From contig JAFARZ010000081.1 of NCBI GenBank assembly GCA_019245115.1, positions 1 through 56,525 on the forward strand: a stretch of 56,525 nucleotides of DNA, given 5' to 3'. The number at the start of each line of letters is the position of its first letter. Positions within the stretch are counted from its first letter, which is position 1. The DNA is from Streptosporangiaceae bacterium. Its GTDB lineage: Bacteria > Actinomycetota > Actinomycetes > Streptosporangiales > Streptosporangiaceae. Positions 35,899 to 45,507 of this stretch are shown here, one piece after another. A program made the translations under genes and the position numbers. Below the pieces are notes generated by a model. It was not told where the DNA came from, ran no database searches, and saw only the letters and a program-made list of their open reading frames with translations.

Positions 35899-36673
35899 GT
35901 GGCAACAGTCAGCGAAGTCACTGCGAGGTACGAGAACTTCCTCATACCAGTTCTGACCATCCGCGACGGCGTTTGCGTCGTCTGCAAGAAGGCGATTCTT
36001 CCTGGCTGGAGCCAGTGCTATCAGTAGTGCAATACGCATCGAACGGTGCTCTCGCATACAGCAGATGTCGTGGTTCCGATAGCGCTGGCGGTCAAGCATG
36101 AGCAGTGGGCATACGAGTTGTTCAGCTACAAGAACTCCTCCAGCTCCGCCGCCCGGGACAGCCTCGCGCTACGTCTCGGTGCAGTGCTGTGGCGCTGGCT
36201 GGAACATCATGAAGGCTGCGTGGCGGAATACGGAGGGGTGGCCGAGTACCCCCTCATAACAGCCGTGCCCAGCACGCGCGGACGAGCGGATCATCCGCTG
36301 CCACGCATATTGACAGAGATCATCAAACCTACGTCCGACCGGTACGCCGAACTGCTCGTGCCGAATCCGGACTACCCGCCCGGCTGCCGTGACGCGCGCG
36401 ACAATCGCTATCGGGTCACCAGGCGGATGCGCGGGGAGCCGGTCATGCTTATCGATGATCAGTGGACCTCTGGCGGCCATGCGCAAAGCGCCGCGGCTGC
36501 TCTGACAGCTGGCAGGTTCGGGACCCGTGGCCGTTGTCGCCCTCGGGCGGCACTTCGACCGCAGGCCGGATAGGGAAGAATACCGTGAAGCGGCAGAAAA
36601 TTACTACCGTGCGGCACGTGCCCAGGGATGGAGCTGGACTGCTTGCTGCCTGTGCGGCCCGCCCGGAGCATGA
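35899..36673 (+). pseudogene. ComF-like phosphoribosyltransferase, broken by a stop and a frameshift
   Basis: The frame starts at GTG 35899, six bases after the DprA-like gene. It opens with a zinc-finger-like region, CVVCKK and later CYQ-stop-CNTH, where an in-frame TAG (36025-36027) sits between the third and fourth Cys. Downstream the same frame carries the phosphoribosyltransferase part with PLITAVPSTRGRADHPL and the PRPP loop VMLIDDQWTSGGHAQSA. Near 36515-36521 the frame shifts by one base, and the true C-terminus continues as GPVAVVALGRHF and ends YRAARAQGWSWTACCLCG at TGA 36673. Two independent lesions argue for a pseudogene; sequencing error is the main alternative. A restart at GTG 36046 could still give a finger-less protein. 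Confidence 0.7.
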
Positions 36674-36686
36674 GCAGGTTCTGAGT

Positions 36687-39600
36687 TCAGGACCGCACAT
36701 CTCGTGCTTTTTGTAGCCGATCCTTGAAGACCGCATGTGCCTGCCGGTACTCCGCGATCCGGTCCGCCTTGTAGAACGGAGCGGTATAGCCGTCGGGTGG
36801 CGAGTTCCGGTCCGGATCCTCCAGGTATAGCTCGAATTGCTTCCAGTGCTCCTTGGTCTGTCCGAGCCCGTAAGCGTTGTGGTTCGCCGCGAGCTTCCGG
36901 CCATTCGCGTCGAAGTACATCTCTTCCTCGTAGCCCGCCAGCACCCCGAACCGGGACTCGTAGGCCGCGAGAAATTCCTCGATCTTAAACCCGAGCCACA
37001 CCGCAACCAGCGCGTCGATCTCGACAAGCGCAGCCCGCCTAGCGTACTCAGTCCGCAAGGGCGTGTCCCATGTCCACTCGGCGCTGATTTGACCGAGCGG
37101 ATCCATCCCTGGCCAATCATAAACCCAGCCTTCTGCCCGCCATATTGGGTCGTACAGCTCACCCCACAGGTCGGCGTAGGCATTCGTCAGGCAGTTGAGG
37201 CGCAGCGTACGCAACATAAGTGATCCCGCAAGCAGATGATCCAGATCCGGCATGGGCATCATTCGAACATCTGACGAGTGGAGGTTCGACTTACCAGTGA
37301 CACGCAGGAGGTAATCAAGAGATATAGATGCCCAGAACCCCGCAGACAGCGCGGTTTCGCGATTCGACCTCATTGCCATACTCAAAATAGAATCTATATG
37401 CGTTGGACCCGGCGGGAGAATCGCTGAAATTAGACTCCGCTCTCCGTTATCAGCTATCATTTTACGCCATGCAATACGATAAAATTCACTATACGGACGC
37501 GAGACGGGTTGTGTTGAACCGTAGTCTAGCCACTGATCCTGGGCCTTACGGTAACGGACCGGATCACACGCCCTGCGATATTTAGTCGCCGGGACCGCAT
37601 CAACTGGAAGCGTTCTGAGATTATGCGGATCGTCGAAATTTCCCATATGCGGCGGCTGCTTGGCGAAAGGCGTGGCAACGAAGAAGTGCGGGCCCTGCAG
37701 GATAGTCTCAGACCAAACTCCCGGCGTACTCACCTGATCACGAATCAGGTCATATTTCTTCGCCTCTGCCTCGATAAAGCCAATACTGATCCGCGAACTA
37801 TTATCACCGAGGCGCTTATCGAAACGAGCGAGTTTCGCCATCGCCCCCAATTCGGCTGTCGTAATGACGTGAACTAGTGGTGTTTCATCCAATGGCTGAT
37901 CATATCGATCGAGCAGCGCCCGCCAAAGCTCAAGCCTAACCTGATCCACTTGGATAATTCGAGCCTTGTGTGGCCGAATATCCCAATGTCTCTTGTATTT
38001 GATCCGCGGCAACTCCCCAGCTTCGTCATGATGGAGGGACTCAGTGAATACTGTCGCGCCATACAAAGAACTCGCTTGCATAAAGCGAACGTCGGCCAGC
38101 GACCCATAAACGTGCATACCGAATTCGAGTGTTCGGCTGATCGGAGGCGGGAACGCCCAGTTGCCACCGTTAACGAAGCTGGCATGCATACGCAGCCTGT
38201 GGTACGCAGCAGAACGTAGCCTGCTCTCTCTTACTCCCTCGAGGTGCGTGTCTGGATGCAGCAAGCCGACGGTTCCGCTTGGCCCAGCGTGTGCCCATGT
38301 CTGATACATGAATCCCCGATAGAAGTCCGGCCGCGTCCCAGTGATCAACGGATAAGTTGCTGTATCCGCCAAGAAAGTAGCGATACCTGAGATCATCGTC
38401 AACTCATCTAGGAAAAACATCCGTGCCCGTTTTTGCGCAATGACCACCCCCTTACGAGCTCGGTACTCTTTGACCAGAGGTTTCTCCGCAAGCATGAACC
38501 ATGGATCTAGTTCCGCCAAAATTGCTGGTTCATCCCAGTCTGGGCGCACCCAGGGGGGGTTACCGAGTTGGAGGTCGAAGCCGCCTTCGCTGAAGACTTG
38601 CGCAAATTGGAGTTCCCAGTGGAAGAAACCTTGTTGTTGGGAGATTTCTACCACTGTGTCGAGCCAAGGGAAGCGCTCGGATAGGCGGTAGAAGGGGTCC
38701 ATGCCCATGTAGAGCTCTAGCTGGTCTTCGTAGTCGGACAGGTCTTGCAGGCGCGTGAAGTTGCCGATCAGCGAATCGGCTGGGATGTCCTGGCGGCCTA
38801 GGACGGACTCGGCGAACTCCAGCCAGTCCTCGAAGTCCTTCAATGGGACCACGGAGCGGCGGGTGGCCAACGGCCTCTTCGCGATGCGGGGTTTGGGCGC
38901 CGCGGCCAGGGTGAGCTGCTCCGGTTCGTCGTCGAAGAGAGACGCCTTCACGTAGGTGGTGGGGAAGACAGGGGTTGGCTCGGGGACGACCGGTTCGGGC
39001 TGGGGTTCGGCGGCGTAGACATCGTCGGAGCCGTCAAGCAGGGCGGCCTTGTCGATTGGCCAGAACCAGAGGGCACACCAGGCGTCCATTACCGTTTTCA
39101 GGCGCCAGAACGGGGTGCCGGGGCTGGTCAGGTCGGCGAGAATCTCGTCGCGGGGCTTGGCTTCCTGCGCGACCGGGAGATCCTCCGCGCCCCAGACGTC
39201 GATGGTGCGGCTGATCTCGCGTTCGGAGATGCGCAGGCGTTCGATGACCAGGGACCACAGGTACTCGGCTCGTCCGGCGAGCGCCTGTAGGCGACGGACC
39301 TGCGCGGGTTTGCCTGGAGTCCGGCGGATGGCCTTGCGCCAGTCGGCGAGCCGCTTCGCCTCCGAGGGGACGAGTTCCTTCGCCTCCTTCTCCCCCGCAA
39401 CCGCACCCCAGCCCTCGGCGGGCAGCAGGAAGTGGTGGATGTGACCAGCGGGGATCTCGCCAGCCGAGAACGGTACGTCCTCGGGGGCGGACTTCAGCCA
39501 CTCGCCCTTGGCCAGCTTCTCCGGCGGGTACAGCCGTCGCCCGGCGCCGATCAACGAGTTGCCGCGCACTAGGTGCAGGCCGAACCACGGGGCCTGTAGA

Positions 39601-41633
39601 CCGCGGTGCATGACATTGAGCCAGATCGAGACCTCGGCCAGCTCGACGGCGGTCTCGTTCAGGTCGACGCCGTAGCAGTTGTGCAGGGCGATGTACGCCT
39701 TGATCTTCTGCAGGTCGAGGGCGCGCTCGTCCGGTTCGAGGCGGTCGCCGGTCTCTTCCTCGCGTAGTCGCAGGTAAAGCGCCGCGAGCTGGTCGATGGC
39801 CTCGTTGAGGAACGCGCCTGACCCTAGCGCGGGCTCACACACCCGCCAGTGCAGCACCTCGGCGGCCGTCACCGGGCGGCCTTCCTCCTTGACCCGCTGC
39901 TCCAGTGCGAGCTGCACGGTGACGCTGGTGAGCGACTGGGGCGTGTAGTAGGAGGCGCTGGTCTGACGGTCCCGGCCCGCCAGCCGGTAGACGAACGAAC
40001 CGGGGCGGTACCGGACCCGTTCCCCGGTCGCGAACCCGTTCTCGTCCTTCTCCATGACGAATACGTCGTCGGCGTAGCCGGAGACCTTGGACGCGGGGAT
40101 CATCCAGGATCCGCCAGACGGGTCGCCCTTCTTGGCGACCTCATACAGTTCTTCGGTGGCGATGAACCCTGTATAGGACATCAGCCCTTCGTACACCGCG
40201 CCGAGCTGGTTGATACCGAGCTGGGCGTAGGAGATGAACCCGCCGCGCTGGTTCTTGCCCTTCCTACCGCTGCCCTTGGCCAGCATCAGCCGGCGCAGCA
40301 CCTTGTACAGGGCCTCGTCGCGTAGCCGGGTGTCCAGCAGCGGCGCCTCGCCACCGTCGGCATCGTCGTAACGCGGGTCGGCGATCCGGCCGATCAGCCG
40401 CGTCTTCGACGGCTCGAACAGGTCCGCCTTGAGAGATTCGAACCGCAGTCCCTCACCTTCGGACAGCCCTTCCGTGCTCGCGTGCCCGCGCGCCCGATGA
40501 CCGTTGTTGACCATGCGGAACAGCAGGTCCAGCGATTCGTAGAGATGGAATCCGGTGCGCGCCTCCTCCCCGATGAGGCGGCGGGCGACCAGTTCCCCCA
40601 TGCGCTGCATGCTGTAGCCCGCGACGTAGTCCTGGTCGTCGGCAGGCAGGATGCCCAGCTCAGGGCGTGCCTCCGCGTACAGCAGGAACAGGATCCGGTA
40701 CAGGTACCGCAGCGCCTCCCGGCCCACTTCCCTGGCCAGGTCGCCGAGCCCCATCACTTCTTCGGGTGCCAGGCCGTGCGAGCGGATGCGGTCGAGGACT
40801 TCGTTGGCGATGATCTGCACGGATTCGCGCAGGCCCTCGCGCAGCTCACCGGACACGCCGATGGCGTGCTTGCGGGACTCGTCCACCCACTGGGCAAGCT
40901 GCTCGCTGCCGCCCTCGGCGGGCGGCTGAAGCACGTCGGCACTGAACAGCGCGGCTATCGTCTCCAGCTCGGCCTGGTCGGCGCGGTCGATTGCGGTGTC
41001 CATGCTGACCGCGAGGTAGCGGCCCTCCGCCCACGCGACCCGGTCGGCGAGAATGACCACGCCGCCGTGCAGCAGCAGCACGTACCGGGGTGGCTCGTCG
41101 GTGTCGAACAGCCAGCGGGCGAGCTTGGCACCGGTGGTGATCCACTCGCTGCCTCCGATCTGGACCGGGTCGAGCAGCCGTCCAGCCAGGTCGGCGCCGA
41201 GCGCGGCGTCGGTGTCGGCGGCCCAGGCGCAGTCGATCGCGACCACGTTCTGCCCGTGGTACGCGACAGGTACCCCGATCGTCTCCCCCGATCGCTCGAC
41301 GTCCACCACTTCCCGGGATGCCGCGAACCCCAGGGCGCGAAGCAGATCGTCGTTCGTCTTCTTAAGGGTCTTATCGTGAGTGCGGCGCTCATCGTCGGTG
41401 ATCAGCTCACCGGCGGCGGTGCGTTCCGCGAAATCGGCGAGGTCGGGGCGTACGGCGAAGTAGCCGCGCCGTAGCCCTCTCAGTTCCTTGACCGGGGTGG
41501 CGCCTCCCGTCTTATCCCGCTCCACCCACTGCGAACGCAAGCCGTCCCTCTTGGCCAGTTCACGAGGAAGAACCTCGGCGAGGTAGTGCGGGGACAGGTA
41601 GTCACCGCGGTTGGTCAGCGAGTCGTAGCTCAT
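36687..41633 (-). CDS. Large N6-adenine DNA methylase (Eco57I/DrmMI/PglX-like)
   Basis: A 1648-aa class I SAM-dependent methylase. The N-terminal 550 residues are the extension seen in large type IIG, BREX and DISARM methylases. SAM motif I EPALGSGAFLNEAI is near residue 598, NCYGVDLNETAVELAEVSIW near 655, and catalytic LGNPPWVRPDW near 1026. Residues about 1040-1490 should hold the target-recognition region. I see no convincing nuclease motif. The segment coding this region (about 37180-38550) is clearly more AT-rich than the rest. The NPPW codons contain a run of seven C. It overlaps the SNF2 helicase gene by four bases, the SNF2 + methylase pair being that of class 1 DISARM (DrmD, DrmMI). 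Convergent with the broken ComF-like gene. Confidence 0.9.
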   Translation of the reverse strand: MSYDSLTNRGDYLSPHYLAEVLPRELAKRDGLRSQWVERDKTGGATPVKELRGLRRGYFAVRPDLADFAERTAAGELITDDERRTHDKTLKKTNDDLLRALGFAASREVVDVERSGETIGVPVAYHGQNVVAIDCAWAADTDAALGADLAGRLLDPVQIGGSEWITTGAKLARWLFDTDEPPRYVLLLHGGVVILADRVAWAEGRYLAVSMDTAIDRADQAELETIAALFSADVLQPPAEGGSEQLAQWVDESRKHAIGVSGELREGLRESVQIIANEVLDRIRSHGLAPEEVMGLGDLAREVGREALRYLYRILFLLYAEARPELGILPADDQDYVAGYSMQRMGELVARRLIGEEARTGFHLYESLDLLFRMVNNGHRARGHASTEGLSEGEGLRFESLKADLFEPSKTRLIGRIADPRYDDADGGEAPLLDTRLRDEALYKVLRRLMLAKGSGRKGKNQRGGFISYAQLGINQLGAVYEGLMSYTGFIATEELYEVAKKGDPSGGSWMIPASKVSGYADDVFVMEKDENGFATGERVRYRPGSFVYRLAGRDRQTSASYYTPQSLTSVTVQLALEQRVKEEGRPVTAAEVLHWRVCEPALGSGAFLNEAIDQLAALYLRLREEETGDRLEPDERALDLQKIKAYIALHNCYGVDLNETAVELAEVSIWLNVMHRGLQAPWFGLHLVRGNSLIGAGRRLYPPEKLAKGEWLKSAPEDVPFSAGEIPAGHIHHFLLPAEGWGAVAGEKEAKELVPSEAKRLADWRKAIRRTPGKPAQVRRLQALAGRAEYLWSLVIERLRISEREISRTIDVWGAEDLPVAQEAKPRDEILADLTSPGTPFWRLKTVMDAWCALWFWPIDKAALLDGSDDVYAAEPQPEPVVPEPTPVFPTTYVKASLFDDEPEQLTLAAAPKPRIAKRPLATRRSVVPLKDFEDWLEFAESVLGRQDIPADSLIGNFTRLQDLSDYEDQLELYMGMDPFYRLSERFPWLDTVVEISQQQGFFHWELQFAQVFSEGGFDLQLGNPPWVRPDWDEPAILAELDPWFMLAEKPLVKEYRARKGVVIAQKRARMFFLDELTMISGIATFLADTATYPLITGTRPDFYRGFMYQTWAHAGPSGTVGLLHPDTHLEGVRESRLRSAAYHRLRMHASFVNGGNWAFPPPISRTLEFGMHVYGSLADVRFMQASSLYGATVFTESLHHDEAGELPRIKYKRHWDIRPHKARIIQVDQVRLELWRALLDRYDQPLDETPLVHVITTAELGAMAKLARFDKRLGDNSSRISIGFIEAEAKKYDLIRDQVSTPGVWSETILQGPHFFVATPFAKQPPHMGNFDDPHNLRTLPVDAVPATKYRRACDPVRYRKAQDQWLDYGSTQPVSRPYSEFYRIAWRKMIADNGERSLISAILPPGPTHIDSILSMAMRSNRETALSAGFWASISLDYLLRVTGKSNLHSSDVRMMPMPDLDHLLAGSLMLRTLRLNCLTNAYADLWGELYDPIWRAEGWVYDWPGMDPLGQISAEWTWDTPLRTEYARRAALVEIDALVAVWLGFKIEEFLAAYESRFGVLAGYEEEMYFDANGRKLAANHNAYGLGQTKEHWKQFELYLEDPDRNSPPDGYTAPFYKADRIAEYRQAHAVFKDRLQKARDVRS
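37180..38550 (-). other. AT-rich segment within the methylase gene, probable exchanged target-recognition region
   Basis: Base composition drops sharply between about 37180 and 38550 (for example 37381-37500, near half AT) while both sides are strongly GC-rich. The upstream limit falls right after the catalytic NPPW codons (about 38550-38561), which is where target-recognition domains of such methylases begin. The reading frame is kept. This fits replacement of the specificity region by recombination. Confidence 0.65.
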
Positions 41634-44422
41634 AGGCCACCCTTATCCAGCACTGCATCCAGTACCGCGAGGATCCGTAGCAGCGGCTCACCAGCCGTGT
41701 GAAGCTCGGTGATCATCTCGTTGAGCCGGTCCGCGGTCTCGTCGACCTGCTGCTCACGGCGGGTGCGGAACTGGGCCGGGACGTCGAGCAGGCTGTCCTG
41801 CCGCCACACCTGGACGCGCTCCCGGTAATTGTTCAACGGCTCATCCACTGTGCGGTCGTACTCCTCACGGCGTGCCTCCAGGTAGGCGCGGGCCTCCTTC
41901 ACCGCAACCGGCACTAGCTCCTGAAGCCGGGCGATTTCGCCGAACCGAAGCGTGTTGACCATGCCCGGCCCGACGCCCGCTTGCTTGAGGGTGTCGATGA
42001 GACCGGCCACCCGCGGCTCGTCCGGCAGCCCGGTGACTGCCATCCACTCGACGACGGTGGGCTGCCCCAGCGTGTTGGAGTACACGCCCTGAATGAGAAA
42101 GACCGGTTCATCGACGTCAGCGATCAGCACTGGGGCCTGCTGGCGGGCGATGCCGAGCAGCACCTTGTCGGTGAGCCACTCGATCATCGGGTGCAGGTCG
42201 CTCAGGTAGGCAATGTCCGGCCACAGCGTCTTGGTCTGCCGCGCCTCGTCCAGCTTGCGCTGGGCGAGCGTCCGGTTGAACGTCACCTTCATCCGCTCGG
42301 CGACCTTGTGCCTCTTCAGGTAGTCCGGTGGCAGGACAGCCAGTCGCTGCACCAGGTCGTCCGGCGGGGCGAAGGCGAGCATCTCGCCGTCGTCGTCGAC
42401 GTGCAGCGTGGGGCAAGCGAAGTCCAGGCCCTCACGGGCGAACGCCTCGGTCGAGGTGAACAGTTCCGGCACATCGGCGCGCGGCGGCTCGGGGACGTCC
42501 GGCTTGTCGCCCACTCCCTCAAGTAGGCCCGCGAGGAAGTCATCGACTGCGTTCGACTCGTCAATCGACTCGTCTACCGTCTTGCCGGCGAGCAAGTCCT
42601 TTACCAGGCGGTCCTCCTCTTTGCGGACGGTGAACTCGCGGGTTACGCCCTCGGCGGTGCCGAGGCTGCGGTGCGCTTGCTCTTCACGTTCCAGGAGTCT
42701 CTCGGCGACCGTGGTATCGTCCTTGGCGCCATCGGTCTGGGAGGTGAGGACCAGCGCGGTGAACTCGGGCTGGTGTTCCTGTCCGTAGCGGTCGATCCGG
42801 CCGTTGCGTTGCTCGATGCGAATCAGCGACCACGGCAGGTCCCAATGGATGAGGTGGTGGCACTGGCGGTGCATATTTACGCCCTCAGACGCCACGTCGG
42901 TTGTGAGCAGGACCCTTACCGGCTCGTCCAAGAGAGAGAAGCGCTCAACAATCTTCTCCTGCTCGATATCGGAGAACCCGCCGTACATGATCTCCACCTG
43001 ACCGGCCTTTGTGAGCCCGAGACGTTCGGGCAGCACGCTGTACAGCCATTTCAGGGTTTCCACACTCTCTGTAAAGACGACCGCCCGGATGTGGCTGTTC
43101 GGACCAACGCCGACTTCGTTCAGCTTGGTGACCAGTGCCGCGAGCTTGGAAGAGTGATCTGCACAAATCTCTTCAGCGAGTTGCTTGAGCCTGGTGAGCG
43201 CGGCCCTCTCGGTCGCATCCATCGCGTCTCTCAGCCGGTTTCCGGCCGTCATTGCGAGCGCAACATGTGAGGAGAGAAAAGACTTGAGCAACCTGTACGG
43301 AAAGAGCCGCCGGTCACTTCTTGAACCTAGGGCTTTTCCGTTCAGCCAGGTGGCGGCGAGTTCCTCGAAGACGCGTTCCTCGGCGGGCGTGGCCGGGCAT
43401 CGAATAGGTACGGACGGGCCGCGTTCGCGCCACTTGCCGCCGATCTCGTTGGTCACCTCGGGACTGATCTTGGTACGGCGGATATAGAGGTGCCCGATGT
43501 CCTTCGCTTCGTACGTACGTTTGTCAGCGATGGCGGCCGGGTCGAGCATGCTGATCAGCTCGGCGAACGACTCCGCGTCGCCGTTGTGCGGGGTGGCGCT
43601 AGCCAGCAGCAGGGCGTCGGTGTGCTTGGCGAGCCGCTTGGCCAGCTTGTTACGGAGGCTGCTCTCCCCGATGAGGTTGTGCGACTCGTCGATGACGACC
43701 GCGTCCCAGTGCATGTTCTCGAGGTGGTGCCGGTACGCGTCGCCTTTGAGCGTGTCGATCGAGATGATGATCCGCTTGTAAAAGGTGAACGGGTTCCGGC
43801 CCGCCGGGATCTCCTTCTGGATCCGCTGGATGCCGACCGAGTCCAGCCGGATAAGCGGGATCGCGAAGCGGGTCCACAGCTCTTGCTGGAACTGCTCAAG
43901 CACCTGCTGCGGGGTAACCACCAGGATCCGGTCGCCCCGGCCACGACGGATCAGCTCGGCAAGGATCAGCCCGATCTCCAGGGTCTTCCCGAGCCCCACC
44001 ACATCAGCGATAAGGACCCTTGGCTGGAGGCCCTGGAGCGCGAGCTCGGCCGGGCGCTGCTGGTAGATCAGCGGGTCGAGCAGGAACCGGTCGTGCAGCG
44101 CCAGGCCGCGTTCAGATTGCGGGAGCGGAGTGCGTCGCAACGTGGCCTCCAGGAACAGCCGGGACATGGCGAACCGCGGCGTCTGGTCGGGGACGAGGAT
44201 CGTCTCCTCGGGCCTGAGCAGCACCGGCTTCGGGTTCTCCAGCTCGGTGAAGAACACCGCGTCCTCATCCCGGACCAGCTCTGACACGCCGGTCGCACGG
44301 ATCTTGTACCCGTCGTGCTCGGTCGCGGTGCAGCTACGGACCATCCACTCCGCCTCGCGGACCACGATCCGGGCGCCGGGCGGGTACGGGGTGCTGGTCG
44401 GGGTCGCAGCGCTGTCGATCAT
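41630..44422 (-). CDS. SNF2-family helicase (DrmD-like)
   Basis: A 930-aa SF2 helicase/translocase of the SNF2 (HepA/RapA-like) type. Walker A is DVVGLGKTLEIGLILAEL near residue 140, the DEAH-type box is VVIDESHNLIG near 245, RTKISPEV near 310, and the second lobe has TTDVASEGVNMHRQ with EQRNGRIDRYGQ near 520-545. The C-terminal 300 residues are a helical extension. In class 1 DISARM such a helicase (DrmD) sits next to an adenine methylase (DrmMI), as here. It overlaps the kinase gene by four bases upstream and the methylase by four downstream (ATGA both times), so the three proteins are translationally coupled. Confidence 0.92.
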   Translation of the reverse strand: MIDSAATPTSTPYPPGARIVVREAEWMVRSCTATEHDGYKIRATGVSELVRDEDAVFFTELENPKPVLLRPEETILVPDQTPRFAMSRLFLEATLRRTPLPQSERGLALHDRFLLDPLIYQQRPAELALQGLQPRVLIADVVGLGKTLEIGLILAELIRRGRGDRILVVTPQQVLEQFQQELWTRFAIPLIRLDSVGIQRIQKEIPAGRNPFTFYKRIIISIDTLKGDAYRHHLENMHWDAVVIDESHNLIGESSLRNKLAKRLAKHTDALLLASATPHNGDAESFAELISMLDPAAIADKRTYEAKDIGHLYIRRTKISPEVTNEIGGKWRERGPSVPIRCPATPAEERVFEELAATWLNGKALGSRSDRRLFPYRLLKSFLSSHVALAMTAGNRLRDAMDATERAALTRLKQLAEEICADHSSKLAALVTKLNEVGVGPNSHIRAVVFTESVETLKWLYSVLPERLGLTKAGQVEIMYGGFSDIEQEKIVERFSLLDEPVRVLLTTDVASEGVNMHRQCHHLIHWDLPWSLIRIEQRNGRIDRYGQEHQPEFTALVLTSQTDGAKDDTTVAERLLEREEQAHRSLGTAEGVTREFTVRKEEDRLVKDLLAGKTVDESIDESNAVDDFLAGLLEGVGDKPDVPEPPRADVPELFTSTEAFAREGLDFACPTLHVDDDGEMLAFAPPDDLVQRLAVLPPDYLKRHKVAERMKVTFNRTLAQRKLDEARQTKTLWPDIAYLSDLHPMIEWLTDKVLLGIARQQAPVLIADVDEPVFLIQGVYSNTLGQPTVVEWMAVTGLPDEPRVAGLIDTLKQAGVGPGMVNTLRFGEIARLQELVPVAVKEARAYLEARREEYDRTVDEPLNNYRERVQVWRQDSLLDVPAQFRTRREQQVDETADRLNEMITELHTAGEPLLRILAVLDAVLDKGGL

Positions 44423-45447
44423 AGCGTCGCTCCGCGGGCGTACTCGAGTCTGAGGTTTTCGGCTATACGGCTGACCAGGTCGCTGGGCACGTGCGGGTTG
44501 CCCGGCAGTCGCCTGCGGGTCGTCGCCGGTGCGGGGGGCGCAGGCGGCGGGTCCGATTCCCGCTCGATGTACGTCAACCGCGCGAACTCGCGCTGAGCGT
44601 TCCCAGGAGAGACACCAATGCCGTTCAGTATTTTCTTAAGTTCAATCGTGACGTCGGAGAGGATGCTGCGGGACGTGGGATGGTGCGCGAGCATGCCGGT
44701 GATCAGCTGCTTGATCTCCTCCGGGAGGCCGGACAGGTCGGGATCGGTGGCGGGGTCGGCGATGGCGAGCAGCAGCGCGGGGACAGTAGGCCGCTCATAT
44801 GGGTAGCGGCCGGTCATCGCGAACATGAGCACGACACCCAGCGCGTAGACGTCCACGGCGGCGGTGAGGTCCTTGGGTGAGACGGCCTGCTCGGGCGCCA
44901 TGCACACCGGGGTGCCAAGCATTCCGGAGGTATGCGTGATGTCGCCCGTGGTGTCCTTGAGGCCAGCGAGGCCGAAGTCGATTATCCGCGGCCCGTCAGC
45001 GCCGAGGATCACGTTGCCCGGCTTGAGATCGCGGTGCAGTAGTCCCGCAGCATGGATGTCCTCCAGCCCTTCGGCGAGCATGATGCCGAGCGCGGCGGCC
45101 ATCGTGGTCGTGAGCGGGCCGCGTTCCTGGATGTACTCGGTGAGGGTGAGGCCCTGGACGTATTCTGTGGCGAACCATGGTGGCACTTCGTCTGGCTCGG
45201 ATGCCGCGAGCAAAGCCGCGATCCTTGGTCCGGCGACCATGCCGAGGACAGTGATCTCCCGGTCGAACCGGTCTTTCGCCTCGTCGTTCGCCGTCAGGTC
45301 CTGGCGGATCGTTTTGATCGCGACGCGGTCGCCGTTCGGAGCGACACCGAAATATACGGTGCCCATACCGCCCTCGCCGAGACGACCGAGCAACGTGATG
45401 CCACCAATTTTGTCCGGATCGCCCGGCTTGAGCGGTTTCATCCCCAA
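44419..45447 (-). CDS. Serine/threonine protein kinase in the helicase-methylase operon
   Basis: A 342-aa Hanks-type kinase. Glycine loop LGRLGEGGMGTVYFG at about residues 18-32, catalytic Lys in VAIKTIR, HRDLKPGNVIL near 138, DFG near 157, and an activation-loop region up to GTPVCMAPEQAV. The kinase domain ends near 275; a Pro-rich segment (DPPPAPPAPATTRRR) and a short C-terminal helix follow. There is no transmembrane segment or sensor domain, so it is cytosolic. Its gene overlaps the SNF2 helicase start by four bases and follows the GmrSD-like gene after 60 bases. Family knowledge: BREX type 2 uses a much larger kinase, PglW; a free kinase coupled to SNF2 and methylase is not a standard DISARM gene. 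Confidence 0.9.
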   Translation of the reverse strand: MGMKPLKPGDPDKIGGITLLGRLGEGGMGTVYFGVAPNGDRVAIKTIRQDLTANDEAKDRFDREITVLGMVAGPRIAALLAASEPDEVPPWFATEYVQGLTLTEYIQERGPLTTTMAAALGIMLAEGLEDIHAAGLLHRDLKPGNVILGADGPRIIDFGLAGLKDTTGDITHTSGMLGTPVCMAPEQAVSPKDLTAAVDVYALGVVLMFAMTGRYPYERPTVPALLLAIADPATDPDLSGLPEEIKQLITGMLAHHPTSRSILSDVTIELKKILNGIGVSPGNAQREFARLTYIERESDPPPAPPAPATTRRRLPGNPHVPSDLVSRIAENLRLEYARGATL

Positions 45448-45507
45448 CCCGCGTTACCTCCCCACCGAGACGTTATCGAACGATCGCTTTCCGTGTCGAT
45501 AAGATCC

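Noticed and set aside
26103..44422. Calling the whole stretch a DISARM system with drm gene symbols
   Set aside because: The SNF2-methylase pair is suggestive, but the other genes are not contiguous, the DUF1998 helicase is one large chain, and family membership cannot be confirmed by eye.
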